Notes: generated from the sequence alone by a model not told the origin. Positions 42,912 to 50,787 are shown, counted from the stretch's first letter. The stretch: DNA of 52,051 bases from Akkermansiaceae bacterium UBA5020 (GCA_002396885.1 DGXY01000052.1:989-53039); one strand, 5' to 3'. A program made the numbers and translations.

Positions 42912-43442
42912 TTACTTCAAATCGTTCCACTTGTTCACGAGTCCGGTGCGGACGCCGCCGATTTCGTAGAGTCGTTCCTTGTCGTGGACCATCTCGGCGC
43001 GGCTCGTGCCGGTGATCGCGTAGTCCTTGCGGAGGTAGATGGCCTGCTCGGGGCAGACTTCCTCGCAGAGGCCGCAGTAGATGCAGCGGATCATATCGAT
43101 CTCGAAGGCGCGGGGGCGTTTCTCCACTTTTGCCCACTTGTCGTCGGAGGGAATCTCCTCGGGCTTGATCGTGATGGCACGGGGCGGACAGATGAATTCA
43201 CAGAGCTGGCAGGCGACGCAGCGCTCGCGGCCATGCTCATCGGTCACGAGGGCCGGGGCACCGCGGTAATGATCGGGCAGGTTGGCATCCCACTTCTCCT
43301 CGGGATATTGCATCGTCACCTTCGTCTTGCGGGTGAGGGTGGCGACGAGGTGGCCGAGGGTCACGCGCATGCCACTGACCAAGGCGGGCAGGTAAAGCTG
43401 CTCCCACCATTTCAGTTTCGGACGTTGGACGATGATGGCCAT
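42912..43442 (-). CDS. nuoI: NADH-quinone oxidoreductase subunit I
   Basis: This is a 176-residue ferredoxin-like subunit carrying two 4Fe-4S clusters (N6a and N6b) that pass electrons towards the quinone site. Both binding motifs are complete: CVACQLCEFICPP and CIYCGLCEEVCPEQAI. The N-terminal amphipathic part fits contact with the membrane arm. Its leader contains a GC hairpin and a pyrimidine-rich repeat instead of a Shine-Dalgarno. Confidence 0.95.
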   Translation of the reverse strand: MAIIVQRPKLKWWEQLYLPALVSGMRVTLGHLVATLTRKTKVTMQYPEEKWDANLPDHYRGAPALVTDEHGRERCVACQLCEFICPPRAITIKPEEIPSDDKWAKVEKRPRAFEIDMIRCIYCGLCEEVCPEQAIYLRKDYAITGTSRAEMVHDKERLYEIGGVRTGLVNKWNDLK

Positions 43443-43450
43443 GGCTGAGC

Positions 43451-43496
43451 GCGGCCGGAGGCCGCGGTAAAAGGTAAAAAGTGAAAGGTAAAAGGT
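43451..43496. repeat. GC hairpin plus GGTAAAA repeat in the nuoI leader
   Basis: GCGGCC-GGA-GGCCGC (43451-43465) is followed by GGTAAAAGGTAAAAAGTG and GGTAAAAGGT units (43466-43496). On the mRNA strand the order is TTTTACC-type repeat, hairpin, nine bases, start codon. A related composite precedes nuoE at 48399-48446, and a similar hairpin precedes pgk. Confidence 0.7.
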
Positions 43497-43517
43497 CGGA
43501 AAAGGAATCGGTGCGGA

Positions 43518-44597
43518 CTACTTCAGAACCCACAGGAGGATGGCGGTGAGAACGACGTTGGCGAGGGCAATTTCAAAGAAGAAGACCCAGCCGAGGCGCA
43601 TGAGCTGGTCGTAGCGAAAGCGCGGAAGGGTCCAGCGGACGACGATGAAGAAGAGGATGAAGCCGATGACCTTGGCGAAGAAGGCACCGATGTGGATGAG
43701 CCCCTGCCACCAAGGCACTTCGGAATCGATCGTGGCGGGCGCGAGCCATCCGAAAGGCAAGCTCCAGCCGCCAAGGAACAAGGTCACGCAAAGGCCCGAG
43801 CCGATGATCATGGCGGCGTATTCACCGAGGAAGAACAAAGCGAACTTCATCGAGCTGTATTCGGTGTGGTAACCAGCGACGAGCTCCGTTTCACACTCGG
43901 GAAGGTCAAAGGGGAGGCGGTTCGTCTCCGCGAACATCGAGGTCGTGAAGATGACGAAGGAAACGAACATCGGAATCGCGAGAATGAAGCCCTTCAAGCT
44001 GAGCCCCTCGCCCCAGAGCGGAAGAAGCGCCCAACCGTTTTGCGCCTGCTCGTGGACAATGCGGCCGAGATTGAGATCGCCGTAGATCATCACGAGCGGG
44101 ACGATGGAAAGTCCCATGCAGATCTCGTAGGAAATCATCTGACTCGTCGAGCGGACCCCACCGAGGAAAGGATACTTCGAATTCGACGCCCAGCCCGCGA
44201 GGACAATCCCGTAGACGGTGAGCGAGGCGATCGCGAAGACAAAGAGGGGCCCGACGTCAAGGTCGGCGATGACCATCTTCTCCCCGAAGAGTTGGCTGCC
44301 GAAGGGAAGGACCGCGCAGGTGAGGAGGGCCGGCACCATCGTGAGGGCCGGGGCCAGCCAGAAGTAGAACTTGCGAACGTGCGCGGGGGTGAAGTCTTCC
44401 TTGAGGAGGAACTTGATGCCGTCCGCGACCGCCTGGAGGAGGCCAAAGGGGCCGACACGGTTCGGACCGACGCGGTCCTGGATCGCGGCACTGACACGGC
44501 GCTCCGCCCAAACGGACATCGCCACGAGGGGCAAGGTCACGAAAAAGACGAAGACCACGATCTTGATTGCGGCTGCGATGATGAGATGCCAATCCAT
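43518..44597 (-). CDS. nuoH: NADH-quinone oxidoreductase subunit H
   Basis: This is a 359-residue membrane protein if started at ATG 44597 (MDWHLIIAAA). The frame continues 20 codons upstream, but that part is translated REP arm (MGRMPMP) and is excluded. NuoH forms the quinone chamber next to the peripheral arm. Family stretches: AERRVSAAIQDRVGPNRVGPFGLLQAVADGIKFLLKED, GWASNSKYPFLGGVRSTSQMISYE, FAETNRLPFDLPECETELVAGYHTEYSSMKFALFFLGEY. These are complete. The start lies 18 bases from the end of the REPIN-like element. Confidence 0.95.
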   Translation of the reverse strand: MDWHLIIAAAIKIVVFVFFVTLPLVAMSVWAERRVSAAIQDRVGPNRVGPFGLLQAVADGIKFLLKEDFTPAHVRKFYFWLAPALTMVPALLTCAVLPFGSQLFGEKMVIADLDVGPLFVFAIASLTVYGIVLAGWASNSKYPFLGGVRSTSQMISYEICMGLSIVPLVMIYGDLNLGRIVHEQAQNGWALLPLWGEGLSLKGFILAIPMFVSFVIFTTSMFAETNRLPFDLPECETELVAGYHTEYSSMKFALFFLGEYAAMIIGSGLCVTLFLGGWSLPFGWLAPATIDSEVPWWQGLIHIGAFFAKVIGFILFFIVVRWTLPRFRYDQLMRLGWVFFFEIALANVVLTAILLWVLK

Positions 44598-44614
44598 GCG
44601 GTCAAAAGGGGAGA

Positions 44615-44743
44615 GTGGCATGGGCATCCTGCCCATGCTCCGTGGCGTGACGTCCATTGCCCAAAAGAAGGTTCATTCGCGAACTGGCATCGTGGCGACT
44701 CCACGCGTCGTGACACGATGCATGGGCAGGATGCCCATGCCAC
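44615..44743. repeat. REPIN-like element B inside the nuo operon
   Basis: Arms at 44615-44638 and 44720-44743 are perfect 24-base reverse complements, 81 bases apart. Each arm folds as CATGGGCA-TCC-TGCCCATG, preceded by GTGG (or followed by CCAC). Compared with element A at 6697-6806, one stem pair is changed from T-A to A-T on both sides, so pairing is kept. The inner sequences of A and B are not obviously alike. The element occupies most of the 180-base nuoG-nuoH gap. Confidence 0.85.
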
Positions 44744-44777
44744 ATTCCGGAACGTTCGTCTTTGAGATTCATGTCGT

Positions 44778-46490
44778 TCATCCCACGATCAATCCTGCGG
44801 CTTTGCGTTCTTTCTCGCGTTCCAACGCGGGAATGGTCTCGCCGGTTTCGATGAGGGGAAGACCGAGGTCGCCGATCTGGCCCCAGCTCAATCCCTTGAA
44901 CTCGGGCACTTCGGCGGCGAGCTGCTTGAAAAGATCCATCGCCGAATAGATGCCGTTGCCACCGCCAAGCGCCTGGATAAGGTCGCGCACGATCTCCCAA
45001 GACTCGAGGGTCTCACCAGGGGCATCGACCGCCTTGTTGAGACGCTGAAGACGTCCGGTGACGTTGATCATCGTGCCCGACTTCTCGGCCCAGCAGGCCC
45101 CTGGCAAAACCACATCGGCGATGCCCGTGGTGGGATTGGCGTGGGGATGGGTGGCGAGGAGGAAATCGAGTTTGCCAAGGAGCTCGCCGGAGAAACCGCC
45201 GTCCTCGACGAGGTTTTCCTGAAGACAGAGGAGGGCCTTGATCCGACCCTGTTCGATGCCCGACTTGACCCGCTCGAGTGCGCTGCCGGGCTTCTCGAGC
45301 CCGAGGATGAGCTTCACGCCATTGGTGTTGGGGTTGCGGTCGGCGGAGATGAGATATCCATCGGCCTCACCCATGCGCGGCACGATCTCGACGTGTCCGG
45401 CCCCGAGTTGTTTGACGAGGCGGTTCACCATGAGGAGCTCCTCGTTCGTCATGCGCGCGGAGGCGATCACGGCGATCTCGGATCCTGACAAAGAGGTCAA
45501 TTTCTCCACCGTTTTGGCGATGGCCTCGCCCCAGGTGGCGACGCGGTGTTTGCCGTTTTCCTTCACCATCGGTTCGGTGAGACGGGCATCGCTATCGATC
45601 CAATGGAAGCTGAGACGGTGCGAGTCAGGCATCCAGTCGGAGTTCACGTCGTTGTTCTGACGGGGCACGACGCGGTAGATTTTGTTCTGGCGGCTGAAGA
45701 CGGTGACGTTGCAGCCGGTCGCACAGTTCACGTCGATCGTGTCAGTCTGGCGCATGAACCAGACCCGCATCTGGAAGCGGAAATCGTTCGAGGTAAGCGC
45801 CCCCACAGGACAGATGTCGACGGTGTTGAGCGAGTAGTTGTTCGCGAGCTCGCGGCCCGGATACACGGTGAGGACGGTGTGACTGCCGCGGTCGGTGAAG
45901 CCGAGGACCGGATCATCGGCGATCTCGTCGGTGAAGCGGATGCAGCGGCTGCACATGATGCAGCGTTCGTCGTCGAGACGGACGCGGGGGCCGACATCGA
46001 CGTTCTTCGGCTTTTTCACCTTCTGCTCGCGGAAGCGCGATTCGCCCTTCCCGTGCTCGACGCTGTATTCCTGCAGGGAACACTCTCCGGCCTGATCGCA
46101 GATGGGGCAATCGAGCGGGTGGTTCGCGAGGAGGAGCTCCATCACACCCTCACGACAACCTTCGGTGATGGGACCGGTGGTGCGCACGCCCATGTTCGGC
46201 GCAACGGTATTCGCGCAGGCAATGACGGGACGCGGGATCCAGGAAATGGGGAGATGACCGCTCTCGTCGGGCTGGGGCGACTCGGCGCCGGGCGCGGGAC
46301 GCGGCGGCATGCCGGTCTCGACGAGGCACATGCGGCAATTCCCCGGCGAGGTGAGCTTGGGATGGTAACAATAATGCGGCACCTCGACGCCGGCTTGGCG
46401 ACAGGCTTCAATGAGGCGCGTTCCTTTCGGGAACTGGTGCCAGACGCCGTCGATCTGGACGTCCACGAGATCGGGTTTCACTTCGCTCAT
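44778..46490 (-). CDS. nuoG: NADH-quinone oxidoreductase subunit G (short form)
   Basis: This is a 570-residue protein when started at ATG 46490 (MSEVKPDLV); the longer frame overlaps nuoF. It carries the iron-sulfur relay of the peripheral arm. Visible: 2Fe-2S N1b cysteines in HYCYHPKL, GNCRMCLVE and ACANTV; N5 in HPLDCPICDQAGEC; N4 in CIMCSRCIRF with CPVGAL. The optional N7 site is degenerate: VNCATGCNV keeps only two cysteines and the later Trp-Cys motif reads WMPD. The molybdopterin-like domain is shorter than in E. coli, giving about 570 instead of about 900 residues. It lies 7 bases from nuoF. Confidence 0.93.
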   Translation of the reverse strand: MSEVKPDLVDVQIDGVWHQFPKGTRLIEACRQAGVEVPHYCYHPKLTSPGNCRMCLVETGMPPRPAPGAESPQPDESGHLPISWIPRPVIACANTVAPNMGVRTTGPITEGCREGVMELLLANHPLDCPICDQAGECSLQEYSVEHGKGESRFREQKVKKPKNVDVGPRVRLDDERCIMCSRCIRFTDEIADDPVLGFTDRGSHTVLTVYPGRELANNYSLNTVDICPVGALTSNDFRFQMRVWFMRQTDTIDVNCATGCNVTVFSRQNKIYRVVPRQNNDVNSDWMPDSHRLSFHWIDSDARLTEPMVKENGKHRVATWGEAIAKTVEKLTSLSGSEIAVIASARMTNEELLMVNRLVKQLGAGHVEIVPRMGEADGYLISADRNPNTNGVKLILGLEKPGSALERVKSGIEQGRIKALLCLQENLVEDGGFSGELLGKLDFLLATHPHANPTTGIADVVLPGACWAEKSGTMINVTGRLQRLNKAVDAPGETLESWEIVRDLIQALGGGNGIYSAMDLFKQLAAEVPEFKGLSWGQIGDLGLPLIETGETIPALEREKERKAAGLIVG

Positions 46491-46497
46491 CTCAATC

Positions 46498-47892
46498 TCA
46501 AAGGCTCGCGGCGGCGGTGAGGGTTTCGGCGTTGACGAGGGCACCCTCGAGTTCGGGTTTGGTGTCGCCAATGAGTTCGTCGCGGAACTTCTCGACGAAA
46601 CTCTCGGTCGGCCAGGAACAGGCTTCCCCAAAGGCACAAATGGTGCGTCCGTCGATGTTTTTGGCGACCCCGTAGAGGGTGTCGATGTCAGCTGGCGAGG
46701 CTTTGCCCGCGACGATACGGTCCGTGATCTTCTTCATCCAAAGCGAACCTTCGCGGCAGGGCGTACACTGGCCGCAGGACTCGTGGGCGTAGAAATTGTT
46801 GAGGTTGTTGAGGACCCAGCTCATCGAGCGGCTGTCATCCATGATGATGACACCACCAGAACCGGCCATCGATCCGCAGGCGGCCAAGGTGTCGAAATCC
46901 ATCGGAATGTCCCAGATCGTGAGCTTGCGGGCGTCGTCGCCGCGTCCGACCGTGTAGATCTCGTCGGCACGCAGGACTTTGGCGGAGGAGCCTCCCGGGA
47001 TCACCGCCTTGAGTTCGCGTCCGGGCTTAAGACCGCCACAAAGGTCGTTGATGACCTCGCCCATCGTCACCTTGCCGACCTCGACCTCGAAGTAGCCGGG
47101 CTTCTGCACATCCCCGCTGACGCAGAGGATGCGGGTGCCCGTGTTGTTCTTCGTGCCGGTCTTGGCGTATTCCTCGCCGCCCATCTCGATGATGTGCTTC
47201 ACATGGCAGAGGGTCTCGACGTTGTTGACGATGGTCGGGCAGAGGTAGAGCCCCATCGCCGCCGGGAAATAGGGCGGCTTGATGCGCGGGTAGGGACGCT
47301 TGCCCTCGAGCGACTCGATCAGGCCGGTCTCTTCGCCGCAGATGTAAGCCCCGGCCCCGCGGTGCACGTAGATCTCAAGGTCGAAACCGGAACCTTGGAT
47401 GTCCTTGCCGAGAAAGCCTTTCTCATGCGCCTCGGCGATGGCCTTCTCAACGATCTTGGCGGCCTCTGGAAACTCTTCGCGTATGTAGATGTAAGCGAGC
47501 TTGGCACCCACCGCAAAGCAGGCGATGGCCATGCCCTCGACGAGCTGGTGGGGATCCTGGTGAAGAATGTAGCGGTCCTTGAAGGTGCCCGGCTCGGATT
47601 CGTCCGCGTTGCAGATGAGGTAGACGGGCTTGGTGTTGCTCGGAGGGATGAATCCCCACTTCACCCCGCAGGGGAATCCGGCTCCACCCCGCCCGCGCAA
47701 ACCGGACTTCTTTACCTCTTCGGTAATGGCGGCACGCTCCATCTTGAGCGCTTTTTTGAGTTGCTCGTAGCCACCTTCCTTCAGGTAGGTGCCGATGCTT
47801 GCGTCCCAGCCCTCGCGGTCGATGTTGCGGAAGATGACCCGGTGTTCCTTGCCATGCGGTTCGCGGCCGCGCTTGTAGGTGATGGCGCCCAT
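46498..47892 (-). CDS. nuoF: NADH-quinone oxidoreductase subunit F
   Basis: This is a 464-residue protein holding the FMN and NADH sites and cluster N3. Motifs: GLRGRGGAGFPCGVKWGF (NADH and FMN binding), CNADESEPGTFKDR, GAGAYICGEETGLIESLEGKRPYPRIKPPYFPA, and the cluster motif ESCGQCTPCREGS with the distant Cys in TICAFGEA. All are intact. It is spaced 8 bases from nuoE and 7 from nuoG. Confidence 0.97.
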   Translation of the reverse strand: MGAITYKRGREPHGKEHRVIFRNIDREGWDASIGTYLKEGGYEQLKKALKMERAAITEEVKKSGLRGRGGAGFPCGVKWGFIPPSNTKPVYLICNADESEPGTFKDRYILHQDPHQLVEGMAIACFAVGAKLAYIYIREEFPEAAKIVEKAIAEAHEKGFLGKDIQGSGFDLEIYVHRGAGAYICGEETGLIESLEGKRPYPRIKPPYFPAAMGLYLCPTIVNNVETLCHVKHIIEMGGEEYAKTGTKNNTGTRILCVSGDVQKPGYFEVEVGKVTMGEVINDLCGGLKPGRELKAVIPGGSSAKVLRADEIYTVGRGDDARKLTIWDIPMDFDTLAACGSMAGSGGVIIMDDSRSMSWVLNNLNNFYAHESCGQCTPCREGSLWMKKITDRIVAGKASPADIDTLYGVAKNIDGRTICAFGEACSWPTESFVEKFRDELIGDTKPELEGALVNAETLTAAASL

Positions 47893-47900
47893 GTCAGGAT

Positions 47901-48392
47901 TCAGGGATATTGTTTGAGGAGGCCGTCGACGTCGGTGACGGCCTCGTGGAAATCATCGTTGACCATGCAGACCGGACCGAAGCCGCAACTCGCGAGGCAC
48001 TCGGCGAACTCGATGCTGTATTTGCCGTCGGCGCTGATGGCAATGGGATGGTGATGGGTGACACCGGAACGGTCGATCCCGGTTTTGTCGCAGAGCGACT
48101 CCATCAGCTCGTAGCTGCCGGCCATGGCGCAGCTGAGGGTGCGGCAGACGCGGATGTGGTATTTGCCCGGAGCTTCCTGGCGAAAGCCGGGGTAGAAGGT
48201 GACCACTTCAAGAACCTTGATCGGCTCGAGACCGAGCTTCGCGGCGGTCCACTCCACCGCTTGCTCGCTGATGTAGCCGAAGTGGTGCTGCAGGTGATGA
48301 AGCACCGGAAGCACGGCGGAACGCTTGCTCACCGGATAATGGGTGATGCGTTCGTCGATTTCGGCTTCGAGATCCTGTGGAACAGCAAGCAT
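47901..48392 (-). CDS. nuoE: NADH-quinone oxidoreductase subunit E
   Basis: This is a 163-residue thioredoxin-like subunit with the 2Fe-2S cluster N1a when started at ATG 48392 (MLAVPQDLEAEI). The frame upstream runs through the repeat (TFYFLPFTLY) and is excluded. The four cysteines are visible in CRTLSCAM and CLASCGFGPVC. It sits between nuoD and nuoF, and its leader holds the low-complexity repeat and GC hairpin described separately. Confidence 0.94.
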   Translation of the reverse strand: MLAVPQDLEAEIDERITHYPVSKRSAVLPVLHHLQHHFGYISEQAVEWTAAKLGLEPIKVLEVVTFYPGFRQEAPGKYHIRVCRTLSCAMAGSYELMESLCDKTGIDRSGVTHHHPIAISADGKYSIEFAECLASCGFGPVCMVNDDFHEAVTDVDGLLKQYP

Positions 48393-48398
48393 GAGAGG

Positions 48399-48446
48399 GC
48401 GGCTTTCGCTGCGGTAAAGGGTAAAAGGTAAGAAGTAAAAAGTGCC
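48399..48446. repeat. Hairpin plus GGTAAA repeat in the nuoE leader
   Basis: GCGGC-TTTC-GCTGC (48399-48412) is followed by GGTAAAGGGTAAAAGGTAAG and AAGTAAAAAGTG units. It is a diverged relative of the nuoI leader element at 43451-43496, in the same orientation and same distance (about 6-9 bases) from the start codon. Confidence 0.65.
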
Positions 48447-48468
48447 TGGATTCAGTTGTCGCGGCGAG

Positions 48469-49725
48469 TCATCGATCACATTCGCCCATCACGAAGTCGA
48501 GACTACCAAGGATGGAGACCGTGTCGCTCATCATGCAACCTTCGAGGAGTTTCGGCAGGATGCTGAGGTTGACGAAGGAGGGTGCGCGGATCTTTAGGCG
48601 GTAGGGCACGCCGCCTCCCTTCGAGTGGATGTAAAAGCCAAGTTCACCCTTCGGGTTCTCGGCCCCAAAGTAGACCTCACCGGCCGGGGCATCGAGCCCT
48701 TCGGTGATGAGGATGAAGTGGTGGATGAGCTCCTCCATGCTCATGAGGACGCGCTCTTTCTGGGGAAGCCGCTGCTTCGCGTCGACGACGTTGATCGGTC
48801 CGTCAGGCAATCCGGCGACGGCCTGGCGGAGGATCGAGGTGCTCTGGCGCATCTCCTCCATGCGGACGAGGTAACGGTCGTAGCAATCGCCCACCGAGCC
48901 GATCGGGATGTCGAACTGGTAGCGGTGGTAATCGAGGTAGGGATTGGCCTTGCGCACGTCGTGATCGACACCGGAGCCACGGAGATTGGGACCGCTCAGG
49001 CCCCAGGCGATGGCGTCTTCCTTCGAGATGACCCCGATGTCGCGTGTGCGGTCGAGGAAGATCTTGTTCCGGGTAAGAAGGGTATCAACCTCGTCGAGAC
49101 AGATGAGGAATTCGTCACAGAACTTCAGAAGCTTTTGGGTGAAACCCTCGGGAAGATCGCGAATCTGGCCTCCAACGCGGGTGTAACTCGTCGTGAAACG
49201 CGCCCCGGTGAGGAGCTCGCAAAGATCGTAGATCGTCTCGCGCTGGGTGAAGGTGTAGAGGAAAACGGTCATCGCACCGACGTCCATGGCGTAGGCACCG
49301 AGGCCGAGGAGGTGGGCAGAGATGCGCGCCATCTCGCAGCAGATCGTGCGGATCGCTTGGCCGCGCGCCGGGAGTTCCCAGCCCATCAACTTTTCCACCG
49401 CGAGGGCGTAAGCGACGTTGTTGGCGAGCGGAGCGAGGTAATCGAGCCGGTCCGTGTAGGGCACGAACTGGTTGTATTGCATGTTCTCGGCGATCTTCTC
49501 GTCACCGCGGTGCAGGAAACCGATGTCGGGATCAGCCTTGGTGATGATTTCGCCGTCGAGTTCGAGGATGAGACGAAGCACCCCGTGCGTCGCCGGGTGC
49601 GAGGGCCCCATGTTGAGAACGAGCTTTTCACCGACCAAATCCTCGGTCGTCGCCTGATAGCCCTTGAGGGACTCGGCGCGGGCGCCCGTGTCCTGGACTT
49701 CGATCTCTCGTGAGGTGGTCGGCAT
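48469..49725 (-). CDS. nuoD: NADH-quinone oxidoreductase subunit D
   Basis: This is a 418-residue protein and the first gene of this operon. It forms the quinone-binding site with NuoB and NuoH. Typical stretches: NMGPSHPATHGVLRLILELDGE, GFLHRGDEKIAENMQYNQFVPYTDRLDYLAPLANNVAYALAVEKLMG, and near the C-terminus GCMMSDTVSILGSLDFVMGECDR. It is not fused with nuoC. The genes nuoA, nuoB and nuoC, normally before it, are absent: upstream is a promoter, a CRP-like site and a divergent DUF1232 gene. Confidence 0.96.
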   Translation of the reverse strand: MPTTSREIEVQDTGARAESLKGYQATTEDLVGEKLVLNMGPSHPATHGVLRLILELDGEIITKADPDIGFLHRGDEKIAENMQYNQFVPYTDRLDYLAPLANNVAYALAVEKLMGWELPARGQAIRTICCEMARISAHLLGLGAYAMDVGAMTVFLYTFTQRETIYDLCELLTGARFTTSYTRVGGQIRDLPEGFTQKLLKFCDEFLICLDEVDTLLTRNKIFLDRTRDIGVISKEDAIAWGLSGPNLRGSGVDHDVRKANPYLDYHRYQFDIPIGSVGDCYDRYLVRMEEMRQSTSILRQAVAGLPDGPINVVDAKQRLPQKERVLMSMEELIHHFILITEGLDAPAGEVYFGAENPKGELGFYIHSKGGGVPYRLKIRAPSFVNLSILPKLLEGCMMSDTVSILGSLDFVMGECDR

Positions 49726-49775
49726 GGCGGTTCGTGGTCGGGCTCGGCGGTCAAGCGAGCAGCTCAGACTGCCGG

Positions 49776-49804
49776 AGTATCGGACCGGGGTTTTCGAAGT
49801 TCAA
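49776..49804 (-). promoter_or_regulatory. nuoD promoter
   Basis: On the minus strand TTGAAC (49799-49804) and GATACT (49776-49781) are separated by 17 bases, giving a start near 49769 and a leader of about 44 bases. The CRP-like palindrome is centred about 51 bases upstream of that start. Confidence 0.6.
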
Positions 49805-49808
49805 GGGG

Positions 49809-49832
49809 ACTTTGTGAAATTTTTCACAAAGT
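49809..49832. promoter_or_regulatory. CRP/FNR-type palindromic operator
   Basis: Two 11-base arms (49809-49819 and 49822-49832) are perfect inverted repeats around two central bases. The core is TGTGAAATTTTTCACA, exactly the CRP-family consensus TGTGA-N6-TCACA. It lies between the divergent nuoD and DUF1232 genes, about 95 bases from each start codon. Confidence 0.8.
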
Positions 49833-49911
49833 GGTTTCCTCTCCGATACGTTACAAAGCCGGGAGCGGATTGTACTCGCTTCCCTCCGGGTTCGCACCCA
49901 ATCTAGAGACC

Positions 49912-50202
49912 ATGGAACATCAGAAACCGATCGCCGGGGAAGGCAAAGGGAAGCGGAGTGTCTTCGGCTCAATTCTTGTCGGACTCTTCGGAGCCCTCGG
50001 GGTCGTCTATCTCGTCAATCCGACCGCGGGCATCCTCGAGCTCATCCCGGACAACCTTCCCATCTTGGGGAATCTCGACGAAGCCGCCGCGATGATGCTC
50101 GTGATCAGTTGTTTGGCCTACTTTGGCGTTGATCTCGGCGGACTCTTTGGCCGCAAGTCAAAGAAGGACGACATCATCGACGTCGAGGTCGAGGACAAGT
50201 AA
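49912..50202 (+). CDS. DUF1232 family membrane protein
   Basis: This is a 96-residue protein started at ATG 49912 (MEHQKPIAG). A first hydrophobic helix (about 22-40) leads to ELIPDNLPILGNLDEAAAMMLVISCLAYFG, the DUF1232 signature in which a short Pro-Asp motif precedes the second helix. The C-terminal tail is basic then acidic (RKSKKDDIIDVEVEDK). Function of the family is not established. It is divergent from the nuo operon across the shared operator. Confidence 0.8.
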   Translation: MEHQKPIAGEGKGKRSVFGSILVGLFGALGVVYLVNPTAGILELIPDNLPILGNLDEAAAMMLVISCLAYFGVDLGGLFGRKSKKDDIIDVEVEDK

Positions 50203-50207
50203 TTTGC

Positions 50208-50636
50208 TCACTGCGCTACTGTCGGCGGCGTCACCGTGCCCGCCGCCCGGTCTTTCGCGGCAGCCATGATGCGCGGCATGTAGGGCTCGGGATTGGCATC
50301 GAAGGCCCTCACGCAGGGCGTGCAGCAAAAGAGGACTTCGTGGCCTTTGTAGATCCGGCGATGTTTGGGACCCTCCGTGCCGAAGGGTTTCTGAATGACG
50401 GCACAGTTGTCGAAGGGATAAGGAATCACCGCGCCGCCCAACTCCCGGTCGAGCTTTTGCGTTTCCTTCAATGATGGGGCAGCGGGAATCGTCGGGACCT
50501 GAGGAGAGGGCACGGAGGCTGCGGGAGCATTGTCCGCGGCCGCTGCCACCGGAGCGGCTGGCGTCTCGGGAGCGGAGGTGCAGGAAACCAGAGTCAGGCC
50601 AAGGCCCAGACCGGCGGCAAGGAGAGAAGCGTTCAT
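50208..50636 (-). CDS. Lipoprotein with CCxxC metal-binding-like motif
   Basis: This is a 142-residue protein started at ATG 50636 (MNASLLAAGL). A lipobox LVSC ends at Cys19, so it should be a lipid-anchored envelope protein. A Pro/Ala-rich linker is followed by a short domain with VLFCCTPCVRAFDANPEPYM, which resembles the FCCxxC ... F..nPekY pattern of TRASH/YHS-type metal-binding domains. A metal-sensing or metal-carrying role is inferred. It converges with the DUF1232 gene with a gap of 5 bases. Confidence 0.75.
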   Translation of the reverse strand: MNASLLAAGLGLGLTLVSCTSAPETPAAPVAAAADNAPAASVPSPQVPTIPAAPSLKETQKLDRELGGAVIPYPFDNCAVIQKPFGTEGPKHRRIYKGHEVLFCCTPCVRAFDANPEPYMPRIMAAAKDRAAGTVTPPTVAQ

Positions 50637-50787
50637 GTGGATCCTAGTCCGAAGATGCCGGAGCCATGGGGCGGCGGCAAGCGGGAAGATGGTCTCATTT
50701 CCCCTCACCGCTCCCGCGAATATCGTTTGCAGGAGAGAGGGAATCGGCTTCCCTAGTCATTCTATCCCGTCCTATCCGATTCCCCCG

